Shown piece after piece: positions 1 through 4,847 of a stretch of DNA of 7,005 nucleotides. Each line of letters begins with the position of its first letter. Positions within the stretch are counted from its first letter, which is position 1. The notes under the pieces were generated by a model. That model had not been told where the DNA came from, did no database searches, and saw nothing but the letters and a program-made list of their open reading frames with translations. The position numbers and the translations under genes are program-made. The stretch is from an uncultured Rhodospirillaceae bacterium (lineage in GTDB: Bacteria; Pseudomonadota; Alphaproteobacteria; Azospirillales; Azospirillaceae): NCBI GenBank assembly GCA_937927415.1, contig CALBDS010000034.1, forward strand, positions 1 to 7,005. Reading direction: 5' to 3'.

Positions 1-72
1 GCGCCGCCGTCGCTGCGGTGGCCGGTTTATAGGCGCCAAGCCGAACCCGCGCAACTCCTTTTTTCGCCCCTC

Positions 73-119
73 GTGACGGTTTTTTGAAAAACCTTTCAGA
101 TCAATGCCTTAACCGTCAC
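73..119. repeat. Inverted repeat overlapping the DUF1489 stop codon, possible transcript end
   Basis: GTGACGGTT at 73-81 and its exact reverse complement at 111-119 form a 9-bp inverted repeat, and the DUF1489 stop codon (118-116) sits in the right arm. A second, mutually exclusive hairpin can form from GGTTTT at 78-83 and AAAACC at 88-93 with a 4-nt loop. Neither has a classic GC-rich stem plus T-tract on the minus strand, so calling it the terminator of the minus-strand cluster is inference. Positions 1-72 show no supportable gene; only the fragment of a plus frame ending in TAG at 30-32 is visible. Confidence 0.45.
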
Positions 120-541
120 AGAAGACCCAGGTCACGCAATTCCGACGCCAAATCCGCCGGAAGATCGCCATCAGTGCCGCCCGTCAGGTCAGCGGGAGCA
201 GCCTCCGGCGCCAGATAGCGCCAGCCCTGAAACGGGCGATGGGACAGGGGGCAGGTTGGGATGATGGCGGCGTTGACCCAGATGCGGCAGAAGGGATCGC
301 CGTCACTGTCGGTCCCGCTTTCCAGATCCAGCAATGTCTGGCGGGCGGCGACCGAACCGCGGATCACCCAATAGAGCGAACCGCCGGGCAGAAGATCGGC
401 GGCCCGCTTGGGTGTCTGGCGGGTATGGACCGGCACCGCGCGGACACCGCCGGTGCGCTCCACCGAACGGGGTGCCTGGACGGCGGCGAGATGCTCCACG
501 TCGCGCACCCCAACCGCCAGCTTGATGAGATGCAGGGTCAC
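116..541 (-). CDS. DUF1489 family protein
   Basis: This 141-residue protein of unknown function starts with GTG. It matches my recollection of the alphaproteobacterial DUF1489 family: an N-terminal MTLHLIKLAVG, a central TPKRAADLLPGGSLYWVIRG (residues 43-62) with the family's hallmark GGSLYWV.KG-like core, then ARQ and a short acidic stretch, and a Trp/Tyr-containing C-terminal part (PFQGWRYL, 103-110). The length is typical of the family. No signal peptide or membrane segment is visible, so it is probably cytoplasmic. The GTG start is supported by a G-rich ribosome-binding segment (GGGGGA) about 10 bases upstream and by the family's usual N-terminus. It begins only 18 bases after the ACP-like gene ends, so the two are very likely co-transcribed and may be translationally coupled. 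The molecular role is unknown to me. Confidence 0.88.
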   Translation of the reverse strand: MTLHLIKLAVGVRDVEHLAAVQAPRSVERTGGVRAVPVHTRQTPKRAADLLPGGSLYWVIRGSVAARQTLLDLESGTDSDGDPFCRIWVNAAIIPTCPLSHRPFQGWRYLAPEAAPADLTGGTDGDLPADLASELRDLGLL

Positions 542-545
542 GGAA

Positions 546-555
546 GGGATATCCC
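546..555. repeat. 10-bp palindrome GGGATATCCC in the ribosome-binding region of the DUF1489 gene
   Basis: The perfect palindrome lies in the 18-base gap between the ACP-like stop and the DUF1489 GTG start, overlapping the G-rich segment that would serve as ribosome-binding site. It could limit initiation unless ribosomes arrive from the upstream gene, but a 10-bp palindrome can also occur by chance. Confidence 0.3.
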
Positions 556-559
556 CCGC

Positions 560-895
560 TTAGGCCGTCATCTCGTTGGCTTCCCGGCACTGGATCTCGA
601 AACCGGAAGTCACGAAATCGGGCTTCTTGTAGAAACCCTTCATCCAGCTGACCAGCATGCACAGGTCCTCCAGGTGGACCACTTCGTCCAGAGTGTCGTC
701 GGGGAAGGTGACCTCGAACGCTTCGGCGATGAAGTCGAGAACCTGCTCAAGCTGCTCGGAGGTCAGGCCGACCTCATCCAGAACGGCGTTCCGGGTCAGG
801 ATCTTCTCATCGATGCCGAAATCGTCGCGGATCAGCTTCACAATCCAACGGAAGGTCTGCATCCAGTTGGTGATCTGCTCGGTTCCCAAACTCAT
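560..895 (-). CDS. Acyl-carrier-protein-like protein with altered DSL motif
   Basis: This is a 111-residue acidic helical protein. From Ser46 the spacing and pattern fit bacterial acyl carrier proteins without gaps: Ser46, then 14 residues to Phe60 (the F of the ACP 'EEEF'), then EVTFPDDTLDEV in place of the usual F-D-x-E-I-P-D-E-x-x-x-x-I. Ser46 thus falls on the phosphopantetheine-bearing serine, but the usual Asp-Ser-Leu reads Thr-Ser-Glu. In known ACPs that serine is modified by a 4'-phosphopantetheinyl transferase; whether that happens here is uncertain. Residues 1-40 (WMQTFRWIVKLIRDDFGID) replace the short ACP helix I with a longer amphipathic segment, and residues 87-111 extend past helix IV. 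The ATG follows GGAGG by 4 bases. No ketosynthase, adenylation or acyltransferase gene is nearby. It is probably an accessory ACP or an ACP-fold protein with another job. Confidence 0.72.
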   Translation of the reverse strand: MSLGTEQITNWMQTFRWIVKLIRDDFGIDEKILTRNAVLDEVGLTSEQLEQVLDFIAEAFEVTFPDDTLDEVVHLEDLCMLVSWMKGFYKKPDFVTSGFEIQCREANEMTA

Positions 896-981
896 GTTTC
901 CTCCGGTTCTGCGGGAATGCAGAAATCTTCAGGCGTCAGCGGCCAGTTTTCCACGCTGCCGTTACGGAAAGGTTTCCGCAC
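892..981 (-). CDS. Possible 29-residue micro-ORF coupled to the ACP-like gene
   Basis: In the 104-base gap between the channel and the ACP-like gene, a GTG at 981-979 opens a 29-codon frame reading VRKPFRNGSVENWPL... and ending in TGA at 894-892. Its stop overlaps the ACP-like start as ATGA, a common translational-coupling arrangement. The residues look like ordinary protein (Trp, Phe, Cys, mixed polar) rather than the Arg/Pro/Ala-rich text of spurious frames. Against it: no strong ribosome-binding site (only GGAAA about 7 bases before GTG), low third-position G+C of about 59% (my count), and very small size. The frame is the same as the channel's, continuing open for 35 sense codons after the channel stop, so it could also be a decayed or read-through extension. 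It is not a family I recognise. Confidence 0.3.
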   Translation of the reverse strand: MRKPFRNGSVENWPLTPEDFCIPAEPEET

Positions 982-999
982 TGTGGTGTTTCCATGCGT

Positions 1000-1989
1000 T
1001 CAGAGCGGGTCATGGTGATCCCGCCCGTCGCGCGGCTGTGTGTGGCGGATGATGGCGCTGAAGCCGAACAGCAGCAACAACACCCCCAGGATGATCTCGA
1101 TGGCACAGACGATCCGCACCGTTCCGGTGACAGGATAGATATCACCGTAACCAACGGTAGCGAAGGTGACGAGGGAAAAATACAGCCCCTCGGGCAGGGT
1201 CATATCGCGTCGCACACCATCGACGATGAAATTCGGCTCGGACATAAAGCGATCCATAATGGTGTAGATCGCGCCGAACATGATGATGATGAGGGAATAG
1301 AAAGTAAGAAAGGCGAAAGCCGGCAGCACCAGCCGCTGCGCCTGCTGAAAGAAGCCTTCGAACAGCAGCCCGGCGTCGAGCAGGAAAATGGCGATGTCCC
1401 GGCTGACGAACAGAACCACCAGCCCGATGGCCGACATGGAGATCACGAACAGCTCGTTCAGAAGGTCGTGATCCACCCCCTGGCCGGGAATCAGGAAGGT
1501 CAGCGCCCCGATCCCCCACACCGGCGCCATCCACAGAAAGATCCGGTCGATGCTGGCGTGGCGGATGCGGCGGGACTGCACGATGCTGCGGATGTCCTTG
1601 GCCCGCCACCACGCCCCGCCCAGGAACGCCGCCAGCGGCAAGGCGAAGCCGATGGCCCCGGCCAGCGCGGATATGTCGTGGAAATTGCTTTCCAGGAAAA
1701 AGACATAAACGCAGGCGTACACGCCGATGAAGTTGGCCAGCGCCAGGGTAAAGAACTGGCTGCCGGGAAACAGGGCATGGAAGATGCCCACCACCACGCC
1801 CACCGATCCCAGAAGGACAAAGGCCAGATCCCCCGACACCGAACGGATCGACAGCGAAATCAGCCCCAGCAGCATCGCGGTCAGCACTGCCCCCGCCAGC
1901 CAGGAGCGGCGGGGAGGATGATGCTGCGGCGTCGGCGCGGGCGCGTTGGTGGCGGCCTTTGGGCGGCGGTCGTTAAGGGACTGTTCCAT
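1000..1989 (-). CDS. Multi-pass potassium channel with TVGYGD selectivity filter
   Basis: This 329-residue integral membrane protein should conduct potassium across the inner membrane. The C-terminal part is a classic two-helix pore (Ion_trans_2 type): outer helix about 221-246, pore helix and filter with ATVGYGD at 277-283, inner helix about 291-314 with a likely Gly hinge. Ahead of it are further hydrophobic segments at about 29-48, 54-75, 78-99, 106-128, 148-168 and 180-213, so the protein has roughly eight spans rather than two or six. I see no clear voltage-sensor S4 Arg ladder and no RCK/TrkA-N domain; the C-terminus ends about 15 residues after the inner helix. The ATG at 1989 is chosen because it precedes a short polar Pro/His-rich tail (1-28) and the first membrane span. 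The ribosome-binding site before it is weak, so the exact start is uncertain. An extension to 2250 would overlap the isomerase gene and be Arg/Ser/Pro-rich, so it is rejected. Confidence 0.88.
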   Translation of the reverse strand: MEQSLNDRRPKAATNAPAPTPQHHPPRRSWLAGAVLTAMLLGLISLSIRSVSGDLAFVLLGSVGVVVGIFHALFPGSQFFTLALANFIGVYACVYVFFLESNFHDISALAGAIGFALPLAAFLGGAWWRAKDIRSIVQSRRIRHASIDRIFLWMAPVWGIGALTFLIPGQGVDHDLLNELFVISMSAIGLVVLFVSRDIAIFLLDAGLLFEGFFQQAQRLVLPAFAFLTFYSLIIIMFGAIYTIMDRFMSEPNFIVDGVRRDMTLPEGLYFSLVTFATVGYGDIYPVTGTVRIVCAIEIILGVLLLLFGFSAIIRHTQPRDGRDHHDPL

Positions 1990-2071
1990 GGGAAAAGTGG
2001 CAGGGGCTGAACAGGCCCCCCTTATACCCTGTCCCCCTTTCCGATGCGCGGGCTTTTGATGAGGTGGCTTA

Positions 2072-2674
2072 TTACCACCCGCCGGTGCCGAGCCAGTCGT
2101 CCACCATATCCAGCCGGTCCGATCCCCAGAAGGGTTCGCCATCGACGATGATGAAGGGCGCGCCGAACACGCCGCGTTCGATGGCCCGGTCGGTTTCCTG
2201 GCGCAGCCGGTCCTTGACCGCCGGGTCCTGCAGGGCGGCGGCCACCGCACCCGCGTCCAATCCCTGGGCGGCGGCGATCGCCACCACGGTTTCCGCCGGA
2301 CCGATGTCGCGCCCCTCCCCCCAATGGGCGTGATAGAGGGCGCCGGCCAGCCGCCGGGCCGCCGCCGGGTCTTGCCCCTCCAGCCACCAGAAGGCGCGCG
2401 AGGCGCTGACCCCGAGAATCGGCATCACCGCCGGCCAGGTGAAGGGAACCCCGGCGCGCCGGGCGATGCGGTGGACGTCGTGTTTCAGGTAATCGCCACG
2501 CAACGGCTGTTGCATGTTGGGCTTCATGCCGGTGACCTTGAACACCGCCCCCAACAGAATGGGCCGCCATGCCACCTCCCGCCCGTGGCGGGCGGCGATG
2601 GCGTCGATGCGCAGGCTGGCGAAATAACCGTACGGCGATGCAAAGTCGAAATAGAAGTCGATGGGCGCGCCCAT
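2072..2674 (-). CDS. 2-hydroxychromene-2-carboxylate isomerase-like protein (DsbA/kappa-GST fold)
   Basis: This 200-residue protein belongs to the thioredoxin-fold family of NahD and kappa-class glutathione transferases. NahD interconverts 2-hydroxychromene-2-carboxylate and trans-o-hydroxybenzylidenepyruvate with glutathione in naphthalene breakdown. Visible signatures are IDFYFDFASPYGYFAS at 5-20, where Ser13-Pro14 occupies the position of the catalytic, glutathione-contacting serine, W37RPILLGAVFK (37-46), and the C-terminal GVFGAPFIIVDGEPFWGSDR (168-187) containing the cis-proline loop. Length is normal. The ATG at 2674 follows a strong GGGGGAGGAGG ribosome-binding site at suitable spacing; the frame stays open upstream but into sequence overlapping the regulator's 3' end. 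No aromatic-degradation gene is nearby, so the true substrate is probably a different glutathione-linked one. It lies 55 bases after the regulator and 82 bases before the channel. Confidence 0.9.
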   Translation of the reverse strand: MGAPIDFYFDFASPYGYFASLRIDAIAARHGREVAWRPILLGAVFKVTGMKPNMQQPLRGDYLKHDVHRIARRAGVPFTWPAVMPILGVSASRAFWWLEGQDPAAARRLAGALYHAHWGEGRDIGPAETVVAIAAAQGLDAGAVAAALQDPAVKDRLRQETDRAIERGVFGAPFIIVDGEPFWGSDRLDMVDDWLGTGGW

Positions 2675-2729
2675 GCCGTCCTCCTCCCCCTGCTCCGACC
2701 GGTTGAATCCGGCGTTTCGGCAGAGAAGG

Positions 2730-3443
2730 CTAAACGGTGCGGACCTTCGAATCAAACACGTAACCGGCGCCGCGTTCGGTTTTGATGATGCGCGGCTCTT
2801 TCGGGTTCGCTTCGATCTTGCGGCGCAGGCGCAGGATCAGCACGTCGATGGAACGGTCGAACACCTCCGCCCCATCCGCGCGGGTCAGATCCAGCAACTG
2901 GTCGCGGGTCAGCACCCGCTGGGGCCGCTTGACGAAGGCGGCCAGCAGGCCGAATTCCGCCTTGGTCAATTCCACCTCCCGCCCGTCCTGGCCGCGCAGC
3001 CGCTGGGCGGTCAGGTCCAATTCCCAATTGGCGAACTGCACCACCGCCCGCAGCTCTTCCGCCGAACGGGCCGGGCGGCTTTCCCCCGACACCCGGCGCA
3101 GCACCGCCTTGATGCGCGCCAGCAGTTCGCGGGGGTTGAAGGGCTTGGTCAGGTAATCGTCCGCCCCCAGTTCCAGCCCGACGATGCGGTCCACGTCCTG
3201 ATCCTTCGACGACAGGATGATGACCGGGATGTGGGATTCGGAACGGATCTGGCGCACCAGCCCCAGCCCGTCGCCATCGGGCAGACGCAGATCGCAGACC
3301 ACGAGATCCGCCGGATCGTTGCCAAGGACGTTGCGCGCCGACGCCGTATCGTGCGCCGTGGAAACCCGGAATCCTTCCGCCGTCAGGTACGACGCCAGCA
3401 GTTCCCGGATCGGTTCATCATCATCGACCGCAAGAATGTGCAT
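2730..3443 (-). CDS. OmpR/PhoB-family two-component response regulator
   Basis: This 237-residue DNA-binding regulator is phosphorylated by a sensor kinase. The receiver domain is residues 1-118: acidic pocket VDDDE at 6-10, phosphoacceptor Asp51 in CDLRLPDGDG, the Ser/Thr switch at Ser78 (IILSS) and the conserved Lys100-Pro101. After a linker (about 119-135) comes a winged-helix output domain at about 136-233, with LTKAEFGLLAAF (159-170), VLTRDQLL (177-184), the recognition helix region RSIDVLILRLRRKIE (197-211) and the wing ending RGAGYVF (224-230). Of the three close ATGs (3464, 3452, 3443) I choose 3443: GAGGGG lies 9 bases upstream and MHILAVDDDE matches the family N-terminus. The others add only 3 or 7 residues. 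No histidine kinase is in the window, so it is an orphan here. It heads the minus-strand gene row and diverges from the small gene at 3685. Confidence 0.95.
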   Translation of the reverse strand: MHILAVDDDEPIRELLASYLTAEGFRVSTAHDTASARNVLGNDPADLVVCDLRLPDGDGLGLVRQIRSESHIPVIILSSKDQDVDRIVGLELGADDYLTKPFNPRELLARIKAVLRRVSGESRPARSAEELRAVVQFANWELDLTAQRLRGQDGREVELTKAEFGLLAAFVKRPQRVLTRDQLLDLTRADGAEVFDRSIDVLILRLRRKIEANPKEPRIIKTERGAGYVFDSKVRTV

Positions 3444-3501
3444 GATCACCATCCCCTCGCCCATGGCACCAGACACCGGGCCGGCGGTCTGCCCGGTATC
3501 G

Positions 3502-3517
3502 GTTACAGGCTTGTAAC
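3502..3517. promoter_or_regulatory. GTTACA-N4-TGTAAC inverted repeat upstream of the response regulator, putative operator
   Basis: A perfect 6-4-6 inverted repeat sits about 58 bases upstream of the regulator start, with half-sites one helical turn apart. This is a reasonable place and form for an autoregulatory site. Binding by the adjacent regulator is inference. Confidence 0.4.
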
Positions 3518-3547
3518 ACACTCCCGCGCCGCCGCGAAAGAGTGTGT
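3516..3547. repeat. 8-bp inverted repeat ACACACTC/GAGTGTGT with GC-rich centre
   Basis: Arms at 3516-3523 and 3540-3547 are exact reverse complements around a 16-base spacer, which itself holds a CGCG/CGCG mini-stem (3525-3528 with 3533-3536). The left arm overlaps the end of the GTTACA/TGTAAC repeat by two bases. In the leader of the regulator transcript it could fold as a hairpin; on DNA it could be an operator. Confidence 0.4.
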
Positions 3548-3612
3548 CGATTGAAACAGACGCTATGGCACACGAAACCAAAAACGCGGAAACCTGAAAT
3601 CGGAAAGACATA

Positions 3613-3628
3613 TTAATCGGCTTTAATC
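3613..3628. promoter_or_regulatory. TTAATC-GGCT-TTAATC direct repeat, putative OmpR-type regulator site
   Basis: Two identical TTAATC hexamers start exactly 10 bases apart (3613 and 3623), 57-72 bases before the small gene's start. Direct repeats with 10-11-base spacing are the usual target form of OmpR/PhoB regulators bound as head-to-tail dimers. It also resembles the CtrA TTAA-N7-TTAA box but with N6. The A/T-rich TATTAAT at 3611-3617 could instead be a -10 element, though I see no convincing -35. Confidence 0.35.
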
Positions 3629-3684
3629 ACGACTGTCGCCGGGACACCCCCCAAAAGGCGGATTGACGACGGGAGAACAGTGAG

Positions 3685-3870
3685 ATGAGCGCATTTGACC
3701 ATTGCCTTCAGCGAATCGCCCATCTGGACCGTGCCGACCGGCTTCTGAACGAAGTCCGTCTTTACGATCCCCGTATGCCGATCCGTGAAGCCCTGCGCCA
3801 ACACCAGCAAATGTTGCAGGAAGCCCGCCGTCACCTGGAATCGGCGCGCACGATGGTGCCGACTCCGTAA
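3685..3870 (+). CDS. Small helical protein of unknown function
   Basis: I do not recognise this 61-residue protein. It is polar and rich in Arg, Leu, Gln, His and Glu, with no signal peptide or membrane segment. The pattern suggests two amphipathic helices (about 3-26 and 33-56) separated by a turn at YDPRMP (27-32), that is, a helical hairpin. The ATG has a good ribosome-binding segment (GGGAG, about 9 bases upstream), and the composition is unlike the Pro/Arg-rich shadow frames nearby. It diverges from the response regulator gene across 241 bases containing candidate regulatory repeats, so control by that regulator is plausible but unproven. A terminator-like hairpin lies 180 bases downstream. 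Confidence 0.65.
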   Translation: MSAFDHCLQRIAHLDRADRLLNEVRLYDPRMPIREALRQHQQMLQEARRHLESARTMVPTP

Positions 3871-3887
3871 GCCATTCCGTAACCTGT

Positions 3888-3920
3888 GCGTGCCGGACGC
3901 TGCATTTCTTCCCGGCACGC
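3888..3920. repeat. 9-bp stem-loop just downstream of the small gene
   Basis: GCGTGCCGG (3888-3896) and CCGGCACGC (3912-3920) pair perfectly around a 15-base loop, 17 bases after the small gene's stop. No T-tract follows, so it is more likely an mRNA 3'-end stabiliser or a Rho-associated end than an intrinsic terminator. Confidence 0.45.
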
Positions 3921-4050
3921 CTCACACGATGCCGCGTGCCAAGGATCGCAGACCATGACTGTCCTGTCCTTTCCGCGATCCGAACGGCGGTGTGCGCGGA
4001 CCGACCTTCCTCCGAAGCGGCCGGGCTGTGACCGGGTGCTTCCCCTTGCC

Positions 4051-4098
4051 TTCCCCCTCCCCGCCCGGCATCCGCCGGGATGGGAGGGGGAATCTTTT
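4051..4098 (+). terminator. Strong hairpin followed by TCTTTT, probable terminator
   Basis: TTCCCCCTCCC (4051-4061) pairs perfectly with GGGAGGGGGAA (4082-4092). Inside, after a 2x2 mismatch, CCCGGC (4064-4069) pairs with GCCGGG (4074-4079) around a 4-base loop. A short T-run (TCTTTT, 4093-4098) follows on the plus strand, suiting termination of the small gene's transcript. On the minus strand it is not followed by T residues, but it may still help end the RidA transcript. Confidence 0.55.
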
Positions 4099-4253
4099 CC
4101 CGCTTCCAACACCCGCCCCTCGGCAGACGGCGGGTTGTGGCGTTCCATGATGGGGCGCTGGCTGAACGGGGCGGAGCCGGCCGCATGCTGCCCGCAGGCC
4201 GCAGCCGCGGGCGGGTTAAGGATCATGGGAGGAAAGACAGGGCGACCGAGGCG

Positions 4254-4637
4254 TCAGCGGCGCGCCATCGCTTCGATCTCGATCTTCATCCGCGGATCGG
4301 CCAGGGGGCAGGTCACAAGGCTGCGCGCCGGGCAGGAAGCGGCGAAATAATCACCCATCACCGGCGTGATGTGGGGAATATCACGGGAATCGGCGACATA
4401 AACCCGGACCCGGACCACATCGTCCAACCCGGCCGCCACCTCGCTCAAAGCGTGCTGAAGATTGCGGAACGCCTGGTGCGCCTGTTCCGCCGCGTCGTCG
4501 GGAATGCCGCCGCCGTCCTGATCGAAACCGTTGCTGCCGGACACGAACACCCAACGCCCGCCGATCACGGCACGGGCATGGGCACCGCCCCGGCGCGAAA
4601 CCGACGCCGCGGCAAAGGTCGATCGAATGGACGCCAT
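4254..4637 (-). CDS. RidA family protein (YjgF/YER057c/UK114), putative enamine/imine deaminase
   Basis: This 127-residue cytoplasmic protein belongs to the RidA family. RidA hydrolyses reactive enamine/imine intermediates such as 2-aminoacrylate made by PLP enzymes, normally as a trimer. Family features are RWVFVSGSNGFD (28-39), an AEQAHQAFRNLQHAL helix (50-64), LDDVVRVRVYVADSRD (71-86) and the C-terminal MKIEIEAMA (117-125). Arg105, in PARSLV, aligns by count with the carboxylate-binding Arg105 of E. coli RidA, and Glu120 with its Glu120, so deaminase activity is plausible. The longer GFDQDGGGIPDDAA stretch and SLVTCPLADP ending differ from classical RidA, suggesting a related Rid subfamily. 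The ATG at 4637 follows GGGGAGGA by 9 bases; the upstream ATG at 4658 lacks such a site. It diverges from the DUF4139 gene. Confidence 0.92.
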   Translation of the reverse strand: MASIRSTFAAASVSRRGGAHARAVIGGRWVFVSGSNGFDQDGGGIPDDAAEQAHQAFRNLQHALSEVAAGLDDVVRVRVYVADSRDIPHITPVMGDYFAASCPARSLVTCPLADPRMKIEIEAMARR

Positions 4638-4847
4638 CCGCAGAAATCCTCCCCACACCTAATCTTCGTTTCGCTTTTTGGACAAAATGATGACAGGCAC
4701 ACCTCTTTTGACCAGCAAAAAGTGCAGCGGCAAAACCGCACCCCCCTTTCCGTCCATTTGCCCCATTCTTTCCGTTTTCTGCCGCCACAGTGTCAGCGGA
4801 ACGGGCACGTTCCCAACGGCCACCACAATCAGGGAAGGGAAATCCCG
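4638..4847. promoter_or_regulatory. Divergent intergenic region between the RidA and DUF4139 genes
   Basis: These 210 bases are A/T-richer than their surroundings and should hold promoters for both genes. For the plus strand, TTGACC at 4708-4713 with a 17-base spacer to CAAAAC (4731-4736) is a weak sigma-70-like candidate. For the minus strand, TTGTCC at 4685-4680 is a possible -35 with only a poor -10 near 4664-4659. A small GCGG-CAAAA-CCGC hairpin (4727-4739) overlaps the plus candidate's -10. The DUF4139 frame stays open leftwards to 4080, but that text is not protein-like. Confidence 0.35.

Larger units (their letters stand above)
3871..4253. other. Gene-poor 383-base stretch with several stem-loops
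   Basis: Both strands have open frames here but none looks coding: products are Pro/Arg/Gly/Ala-rich and run through strong hairpins. Inverted repeats visible are 3888-3920 (9 bp), 3943-3949 with 3975-3981 (7 bp, GGATCGC/GCGATCC), 4051-4092 (11 bp plus inner stem), 4111-4117 with 4129-4135 (7 bp) and 4190-4195 with 4207-4212 (6 bp). It lies between convergent 3' ends (small gene and RidA gene), so transcript-end structures are the simplest reading. Confidence 0.5.

Noticed and set aside
1..72. Possible partial gene at the left edge (plus frame AAVAAVAGL-stop, or a minus frame from TTG)
   Set aside because: Only about ten codons on the plus strand and no properly spaced start on the minus strand; not enough to support a call.
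239..1018. 259-residue plus-strand frame opposite the DUF1489 and ACP-like genes
   Set aside because: It spans two recognised genes on the other strand and has shadow-type composition.
994..2010. 338-residue plus-strand open frame opposite the potassium channel
   Set aside because: Highly polar Gln/His/Asp/Gly-rich shadow of the hydrophobic channel gene on the other strand.
3444..3611. Upstream extension of the response regulator to a start at 3611
   Set aside because: The added 56 residues precede a complete receiver domain, and the segment carries the inverted repeats of the likely promoter. The ATG at 3443 has the better ribosome-binding site.
3831..4226. Minus-strand frames between RidA and the small gene
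   Set aside because: Arg/Gly/Ser-rich text with no recognisable motif; they overlap the small gene's 3' end and run through stem-loops.
3955..4350. Plus-strand frame beginning MTVLSFPRSERR with AAGGA 9 bases upstream
   Set aside because: The start looks tolerable, but the frame reads through the 4051-4092 terminator-like hairpin, is Pro/Arg/Ala-rich, and overlaps the RidA gene by 97 bases on the opposite strand.
4080..4847. N-terminal extension of the DUF4139 frame by 256 codons
   Set aside because: It overlaps the RidA gene, its residues are not protein-like, and it would bury the signal peptide that starts at 4848.
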